From: Dokdonella sp.
Lineage (GTDB): Bacteria > Pseudomonadota > Gammaproteobacteria > Xanthomonadales > Rhodanobacteraceae
Assembly (NCBI RefSeq): GCF_017744955.1
Contig: NZ_JAGIAG010000007.1
Location: 78,416-142,415, forward strand
Direction: 5' to 3'
Length of the DNA: 64,000 bases
The notes under the pieces were generated by a model. The model ran no database searches, was not told where the DNA came from, and saw only the letters and a program-made list of their open reading frames with translations. The position numbers and the translations under genes were made by a program. This document shows positions 58,581-64,000 of this stretch, piece after piece. The first letter of the stretch is position 1; every line of letters begins with the position of its first letter.

Positions 58581-60980
58581 TCATTCGGGTTTGCCCCGGA
58601 TCGCGTTTGCATCGGTTGCAAACGATGCCAAACCGGATTTTCCCGATTGCAGCGGCGATTTCAGCAGCGGCGCCGGGATCGTCCGCTCGCCGGCAAGGCC
58701 CTGCGCCTGGCGCAGCGCGGCGGCCCAGGCGTCGACTTCGCCGGCATCGTGGAACAGGCGGACCTGCAACAGCGCGCAGTCGAAATCCTGGCCGGACCAC
58801 GGCGCCACGCGGCCGGCCAAGGCCCCGGCTTCGTCGAGACGGCCCGCGCCGATCAGCCAGCCGACATAGGTTTGCGCGACGCGCGCGATCTGCTCCGGCA
58901 CGCCGTCGGCCTCGGCCTTGCTCCACGCGGCACGCAGGTCCGCCTCGGCCGGAAGCCCTTCGTGCAGCGCCCATTCGGCGCGTGCGAGCAGTGCGCTCGG
59001 CGGGTCGCCGTCGGTGCCGGCGGCGACTTCCGCCGCGTGCGGCGCGCCGGCGAGGATCGAGGCGCGCTGCCGCAGCAGGTTCAGGCGCGCGCGCTCCTCC
59101 GCGTCGTCGTTCTCGTGCGGCGGCCAGACTGAACTCGCGCGCGCGGCCTCCGCGCTGGCGGTCGCACCGTCGCCGCGCTGCAAGGCGAGTTCGGCGCGCG
59201 CCAGGTGCAGGAAACGCGTGAGCTCGCCGCGCGCATCCGGCCAGCGCGCGGCGGTCTCGGCGAGCAGTGATGCTGCCTCCTGCTCGCGGCCGAGCGCGGT
59301 CAGCGCCGTCGCATGGAGCGCGTTGCCGGAGACCAGCAGCGCGGGATCGTCGATGCGCGGCTGCAACGCGCGCAGGCGTGTGCTGGTGGTGAGCGCGTCC
59401 TGCCAGCGCAGCAGCTTGGCCTGGGTCAGGAACAGCGCGTGCAGGTTGGCGCGCACGGCTTCGACCACGCCGAAGGCTTCGTTCGCCTCGGCCGCCGCGG
59501 TGAAGTACGCGATCGCCTCGGCGAGGCGGTGGCGCTGCGTCTCTAGGATGCCGAAGTAGTTGTCCACGCGCGCGTTGCCGAGACGGTCGCCGACGGCGAT
59601 CAGCTGCGTGCGCGCGGCGCCGAGATCGGCCACCGCCGCGTCGAAGCGATGCAGGCACGCGCGCGCGAGCCCGCGCGCGGCCAGGGCGATGCCGCGCTGG
59701 CGCGAGGTCCGCTCGGGCAGGGCGGAGACGGCGCCGTCGAAGCGGGTTTCCGCGGCCGCGCAATCCTCGTGGCGAATGTCGATGAAGCCGCGCGTGGTCA
59801 GCGCCTGCGCGCGCACGTCCGCACGCGCAGCGAGTTCCGGATCGGCCAGCAACGCATCGAGCGTCGTGCGCGCCGATTCCAGGTCGCCGGCGCGGAAATC
59901 GATCTGCGCCCGCTTGGCGCGAACCTGCGGATCGGCGCGCGCCGGGTCCGGCAGGCCGGCGAGGATCGAGCGGGCGGTATCGAGCTGATTGGCGAGCAGG
60001 GCCGCCTGCGCCCGCTGCAAGGCCGCGCGCACCACGCTGTCGCCCTCGCGCTCGTCGCCGGGCGCGGGCTGGCGGCCGAGCGCGGCGGCGAGCAGGTCCG
60101 CGGCCTGGCGCGTCGCCTCGATCACGTCGGCCTGGTCGGCCGTGGTGCGATGGCGCGTGCCGTCGCCGTCCTGCGCTTCGAGCTCGACGCTCCAGCCGCT
60201 CGCGCTGCGCGACACCTTGCCCTGCACGAGGGTCGCCGCGCCGAGCGTCTTCTGCAGCGTCTCGCGCCGTGCCGGGTCGAGCGGCTCGCCGACCGCGTGC
60301 ACCGCGGAGACCACGCTGTCGCTCGGCGGTACGGCCAGGCCGGCGTTGCGCAGGCGCTCGGCGGCGAGATCCATCGCGCCGAGGCGGATCCAGCCGGACT
60401 CGCTCGCCGCCGGAACCTCGAGCGGCAGCACGACCAGCGCCGTTCGCGGCATCTCGGTCAGCGGCGCAGGACGCATCGACCAGAACAGCCAGCCGAGGAG
60501 CGCAGCGCCGCCGAGCAGTGCGACGGTGACCGATCGCCAGCGCCCGTGGTCGCGACGGGGCGCCGCCGATACAGGTGCCGCGGTCGGCGCTGCCGGTAGC
60601 GCGTAGTCGACGGCAATGGTCGGCGCGGAAGGAATCTCATGATCGGCTTCGCCGGCCGCCTCGACCGCCTCGACCGGCACGATCCAGCGATAGCCGAAAC
60701 CGGGCACGGTACGTATCGCGCTTTGCGTCTGGCCGTCGTCGCCGACCGCCAGGCGTGCGCGCAGCACCACCTGGTTGACTTGCGAATCGGTGACGTCGAC
60801 GCGCCCCCACAGCGCCGCGACCATTTCGTCGCGACCGACCGCGCGCTCGCGATGCTCGATCAGATAGGCCAGGCAATCGAAGCCGCGGCGCGGCGCGTGC
60901 ACGAGTTCGCCGTCGCGCCACAGCTCGCGCGTCGCTGGAACCAGCCGGAAATTTCCGAACCGGTACTCCGAAATCGCCAT
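58581..60980 (-). CDS. CadC-like membrane transcriptional regulator, paralog of the 38344-40809 product
   Basis: A 799-residue protein. The winged helix at residues ~1-102 (FRLVPATRELWRDGE, DEMVAALWGRVDVTDSQVNQVVLRARLAV, VPGFGYRW) is followed by a membrane helix (VTVALLGGAALLGWLFW, ~150-166). The C-terminal region (LVVLPLEVPAASESGWIRLGAMDL, SDSVVSAVHAVGEPLDP, then TPR-like helices) is nearly collinear with the other regulator. It is presumably membrane-anchored with an external sensor. The position directly before the secreted gene at 56140-58470 repeats the arrangement at 38344-45525, which makes that gene its likely target. Confidence 0.9.
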   Translation of the reverse strand: MAISEYRFGNFRLVPATRELWRDGELVHAPRRGFDCLAYLIEHRERAVGRDEMVAALWGRVDVTDSQVNQVVLRARLAVGDDGQTQSAIRTVPGFGYRWIVPVEAVEAAGEADHEIPSAPTIAVDYALPAAPTAAPVSAAPRRDHGRWRSVTVALLGGAALLGWLFWSMRPAPLTEMPRTALVVLPLEVPAASESGWIRLGAMDLAAERLRNAGLAVPPSDSVVSAVHAVGEPLDPARRETLQKTLGAATLVQGKVSRSASGWSVELEAQDGDGTRHRTTADQADVIEATRQAADLLAAALGRQPAPGDEREGDSVVRAALQRAQAALLANQLDTARSILAGLPDPARADPQVRAKRAQIDFRAGDLESARTTLDALLADPELAARADVRAQALTTRGFIDIRHEDCAAAETRFDGAVSALPERTSRQRGIALAARGLARACLHRFDAAVADLGAARTQLIAVGDRLGNARVDNYFGILETQRHRLAEAIAYFTAAAEANEAFGVVEAVRANLHALFLTQAKLLRWQDALTTSTRLRALQPRIDDPALLVSGNALHATALTALGREQEAASLLAETAARWPDARGELTRFLHLARAELALQRGDGATASAEAARASSVWPPHENDDAEERARLNLLRQRASILAGAPHAAEVAAGTDGDPPSALLARAEWALHEGLPAEADLRAAWSKAEADGVPEQIARVAQTYVGWLIGAGRLDEAGALAGRVAPWSGQDFDCALLQVRLFHDAGEVDAWAAALRQAQGLAGERTIPAPLLKSPLQSGKSGLASFATDANAIRGKPE

Positions 60981-61489
60981 CCGACCCGCCCCGCACGTCC
61001 GCCCAACAGGATGTCGAGAAGGGTTCCTTGCGCGTGGGGCCGCGCCGCCCGTCCGCTTCTCGACCGTCCGGGAAAGGCATCCTGCCGCAGTCGGAGACGA
61101 ACCAAAAGCTTCGGTTGCGTCGAGGTCCTTGCGTCGCTGTGGTCGGCGTGAACGGCGCCGATGCGTCGCCGCGATCCGGGCGCGGCCGGAGACCGTCGCG
61201 CGCGATCATCCGCTTGTGGAATGAGTGGAGATCCTTCGTGTGATGGATGGTGCGAAAGGTCCATTGCAGCGCCGAAATCCATAGGCGCCGACGCATCGCC
61301 CCGATCTGCGCAAACGTTCGTACGAAACTGAATATCACCCATGACTTTCGGCAGGTGGTGCCGATCGGAAGCATGGGCTACACACCGGAGTGGGCCGCTT
61401 GGGTGTGAGCGGCCACAATCGAGGAGCCGGTCCGTTCTGGTGGCGGCCGGGTCCATCGCTCGTCGATTCAAGACTCCTGGGAATCCAAC
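60981..61489. other. Divergent intergenic region between regulator and protease genes
   Basis: About 510 bases must hold promoters for both divergent genes. The only distinct element is the palindrome TTCGTACGAA at 61317-61326, close to the TTCGTA/TACGAA repeat at the pqi promoter. It does not have GAAGG at the distance seen in the five ECF-type sites. No gene is supported here. Confidence 0.4.
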
Positions 61490-64000
61490 ATGTCGAAAAT
61501 CTCGAAACACGGCGCGAGCCGGCGTTGGCCACGCGCGTTGTCGCTGGCCTCGTCGCTGGCGCTGACTTTCCTGGCCGGTGCGGGATCGGCCGTGCAGGCA
61601 TCGCCGACGTCGGCGACGCTGCAGGTGGCCTCCGTCTCGGTCGAACAGGCCGTACGCCAAGCGCTCGCCGCCGGCGAAGCGCCGGCGGTGCTGGTCAAGT
61701 TCCGCGGCAAGGCCGATCTTTCCGCCGCGTTCGGCATCGCCGATCGCGACGCGCGCGCGACCTACGTCTACGAGACGTTGCGCGATTTCGCCGCCGCCAA
61801 TCAGGCGCGGGCGGTGCAGACGCTTTCTTCGCAGTACGGTCTGAGTCAGGACGCGCACGAGTACACCGTGCTGTGGATCGACAACAGCATCGCGGTCGCG
61901 CGTCTGAGCGCGCCGATGCTGAGCGCGCTCGAGGCCGATCCGAACATCGAATCTGTGCGCGAGCAGAAAGTGATTCCGCTGCCGCAGGAGCCGGTGGTCG
62001 AATCCTCGCCGTGGCAGCCGAACGCTGCGGTGTCCAGCCTGGCCCACATCAAGGTGCCGGACGTCTGGGCGCTGGGCTACAAGGGCGCCGGCGTGGTCGT
62101 CGCCAACATCGACTCGGGCGTGCGCTACACGCACCAGGCGCTGGTCGGCAAGTACCGCGGCAATCTCGGCGGCGGCACCTACGACCACAACTACAACTGG
62201 TACGACCCGTACAACCATTCGGCCACGCCGCGCAACACCGACCGCCACGGCTCGCACACGATGGGCACGATGGTCGGCGACGGCGGTACCGCCGACACGC
62301 AGATCGGCGCCGCGCCGGACGCGAAGTGGATGGCCTGCATCGGCTTCGGCATGTCGGGCGCCGGCGCCACCGACGCCGGCCTGCTCGAATGCGGCCAGTG
62401 GACGCTGGCGCCGTATCCGACCGCCGGCGGCGGTACGCCGGATCCGACCAAGCACGCCGACATCGTCAACAACTCCTGGGGCGATTGCGGCCGTACCTAC
62501 GACAACTGGTACGAGGGCGTCATCGACGGCTGGATCGCGGCCGGCATGGTGCCGGTGTTCTCCAACGGCAACGCCTCCAACTGCGGCTACCCGAACAATC
62601 CGCCGCTGAACACGGTCGGCAACCCGGGACGTTCGGGCAAGGTGCTCGGCATCGGCTCGACCGGCAACTCGAACGGCACCTACGCGCCGCATTCGAACAA
62701 GGGTCCGACCGACAATCTCAATCCGGGCCTGCCGACCTACCCCGATCCGCGCGGCTTCGCCAACCTGAAGCCGAACGTGGTCGCCCCCGGCGTGAACATC
62801 CGTTCCTCCGGCAGCGCCAGCGACACGACCTACTACAACGAGAACGGCACCTCGATGTCGGCGCCGGCGGCGTCCGGCGTGATCGCGCTGATGTGGAGCG
62901 CCGCGGAATGTCTGCGCGGTGACTACTCGACCACCGGCACCTTGCTGATGAGCACGGCAGTGGCGATTCCGGTCGCCACCGGCAGCCCGGCCGACGGTCC
63001 GGGCAACGTGCCGAACCAGGCCACCGGCTGGGGCGAGATCGATGCGCTGGCCGCGGTGAACGCCGCGGTCGACCATTGCCGCACGGCCGCGCCGCCGAGC
63101 GCGTCGAAGAGCTTCTCGCCGATCACCATCGCCAACGGCGGCACCAGCACGCTGACGATCGTGCTCGGCAACAACAACGAGACCGAAGCGACGCTGAGCG
63201 CCGCGCTGACCGACACCTTCCCGGCCGGTCTGGTCGTCGCCGCGAGTCCGGCCGCCAGCACCACCTGCACCGGCGGCACGCTGACCGCCGCTGCGGGTTC
63301 GGGTTCGGTCAGCCTGAGCGCCGGCGCGAAGATTCCGGACATTTCGCACGGCGGCGCCTGCACCGTGACGGTCCCGGTGACGTCCACGGCCAACGCCAGC
63401 TACGAGAACGTGATCGCCGCCGGTGCGCTGCAGACCGATCTCGGCAACAGCACGGCCGAGACGCGCGCGACCCTGACGGTCAACGCCAGCGGCCTGAATC
63501 CGCCGGCGCTGTCGAAGGCCTTCGCCCCGGCCAGCGTGACGGCAGGCGCGACGAGCACGCTGACGATCACGCTGTTCAACAGCAATCCGGGCGCTGCGCT
63601 GACGCTCAGCAGCGATCTGACCGACACCCTGCCGACCGGCATGGTCGTGGCGGCGACGCCGAACGCGTCGACCACCTGCGGCGGCGCGGTCACCGCGGCG
63701 GCGGGCAGCGGCTCGGTCACTCTGGCCGGCGCGGGCTCGACCATTCCGGCGGCGGACGACTGCACGGTCACCGTCGACGTGACGGCGGCCAATGCGGGCA
63801 GCTATGCCAACACGATGCCGGCCGGTGCGCTGCAGACCAATGCCGGCGGCAATTCCGAGGCGGCGACGGCGACGCTGACCGTCACCGCAACCGGCGGCGG
63901 CGTGGTCTGCTCGAACCCGATCAACCATTCGATCGCGACGGACCTCGACGGCAGCTACTTCGGCTGGGTCTCCGGCCAGGTGTCGGACGACAGCTTCACC
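61490..64000 (+). CDS. Secreted subtilisin-like (S8) serine protease, 3' end outside window
   Basis: 837 codons are visible and the frame is open at the window end. A signal peptide (LSLASSLALTFLAGAGSAVQA) and a propeptide region to about residue 180 lead to the S8 catalytic domain. The triad is Asp208 (VVVANIDSGVRYTH), His253 (TDRHGSHTMG) and Ser455 (NGTSMSAPAASGV), with NNSWG in place for substrate binding. From residue ~540 two tandem DUF11/DUF7933-like modules follow (KSFSPITIANGGTSTLTI and KAFAPASVTAGATSTLTI), each with a cysteine pair. These beta-sandwiches probably act as extracellular stalks. More domains must follow beyond the window. Confidence 0.92.
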   Translation, partial: MSKISKHGASRRWPRALSLASSLALTFLAGAGSAVQASPTSATLQVASVSVEQAVRQALAAGEAPAVLVKFRGKADLSAAFGIADRDARATYVYETLRDFAAANQARAVQTLSSQYGLSQDAHEYTVLWIDNSIAVARLSAPMLSALEADPNIESVREQKVIPLPQEPVVESSPWQPNAAVSSLAHIKVPDVWALGYKGAGVVVANIDSGVRYTHQALVGKYRGNLGGGTYDHNYNWYDPYNHSATPRNTDRHGSHTMGTMVGDGGTADTQIGAAPDAKWMACIGFGMSGAGATDAGLLECGQWTLAPYPTAGGGTPDPTKHADIVNNSWGDCGRTYDNWYEGVIDGWIAAGMVPVFSNGNASNCGYPNNPPLNTVGNPGRSGKVLGIGSTGNSNGTYAPHSNKGPTDNLNPGLPTYPDPRGFANLKPNVVAPGVNIRSSGSASDTTYYNENGTSMSAPAASGVIALMWSAAECLRGDYSTTGTLLMSTAVAIPVATGSPADGPGNVPNQATGWGEIDALAAVNAAVDHCRTAAPPSASKSFSPITIANGGTSTLTIVLGNNNETEATLSAALTDTFPAGLVVAASPAASTTCTGGTLTAAAGSGSVSLSAGAKIPDISHGGACTVTVPVTSTANASYENVIAAGALQTDLGNSTAETRATLTVNASGLNPPALSKAFAPASVTAGATSTLTITLFNSNPGAALTLSSDLTDTLPTGMVVAATPNASTTCGGAVTAAAGSGSVTLAGAGSTIPAADDCTVTVDVTAANAGSYANTMPAGALQTNAGGNSEAATATLTVTATGGGVVCSNPINHSIATDLDGSYFGWVSGQVSDDSFT

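Noticed and set aside
60860..63928. Open frame of 1022 codons on the minus strand
   Set aside because: Antisense to the S8 protease, whose catalytic triad and signal peptide prove the plus-strand reading.

Overview
The window is GC-rich, densely coding bacterial DNA. It looks like a Gammaproteobacterium of the Lysobacterales (Xanthomonadales), probably Rhodanobacteraceae and Dokdonella-like. The evidence is the glycolytic block pgk, pyk and class I fba, the cyoABCD quinol oxidase, E. coli-like mdtNOP-ytcA and pqiABC operons, and large secreted proteins ending in an I-F-x-D-G-F-[E/D] tail. The genus is an inference from style. No plasmid, phage, insertion sequence or CRISPR array is visible.

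Layout. 1-8358: the 3' part of a hybrid histidine kinase with a C-terminal AraC domain, then two overlapping genes for secreted beta-helix proteins. 8438-14654: katG, a PQQ-dependent membrane glucose dehydrogenase (gcd) and a TrmB/LuxR-type regulator. 14715-19710 (minus): ytcA-mdtN-mdtO-mdtP exporter operon. 19824-23325 (minus): 3-hydroxyacyl-CoA/carnitine dehydrogenase-like, YWTD beta-propeller and CaiB-type CoA-transferase genes. 23425-30169 (minus): an MgtC-like membrane protein, a 67-codon remnant of a second PQQ dehydrogenase, an outer-membrane protein and cyoABCD. 30225-33900 (plus): pqiABC with pqiA split in two. 33905-37453 (minus): ECF sigma factor and Ser/Thr kinase with a TPR tail. 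38344-45525: a CadC-like membrane regulator and a large secreted protein. 45632-46708: terminator, tRNA-Met, OsmC and DUF1272 genes. 46791-53701: pgk, a HAD phosphatase, ohr, pyk, two small secreted proteins and fba. 53806-61489: an RCC1-repeat secreted protein, then a second secreted-protein/regulator pair paralogous to the one at 38344-45525. 61490-64000: the start of a secreted subtilisin-like protease that runs off the window.

Three patterns stand out. First, five intergenic sites share GAAGG, exactly 17 bases, then CGTA. They lie upstream of gcd, the gcd remnant, the mgtC-like gene, cyoABCD and pqiABC, which suggests one ECF-sigma-type regulon joining quinone-linked respiration with envelope maintenance. 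Second, a two-gene module (winged-helix membrane regulator followed by a secreted paralog with the IFADGFE tail) occurs twice. Third, several unrelated secreted proteins share that short C-terminal tail.

Most other long open frames on the opposite strand of these genes are GC-rich shadows and were left out.
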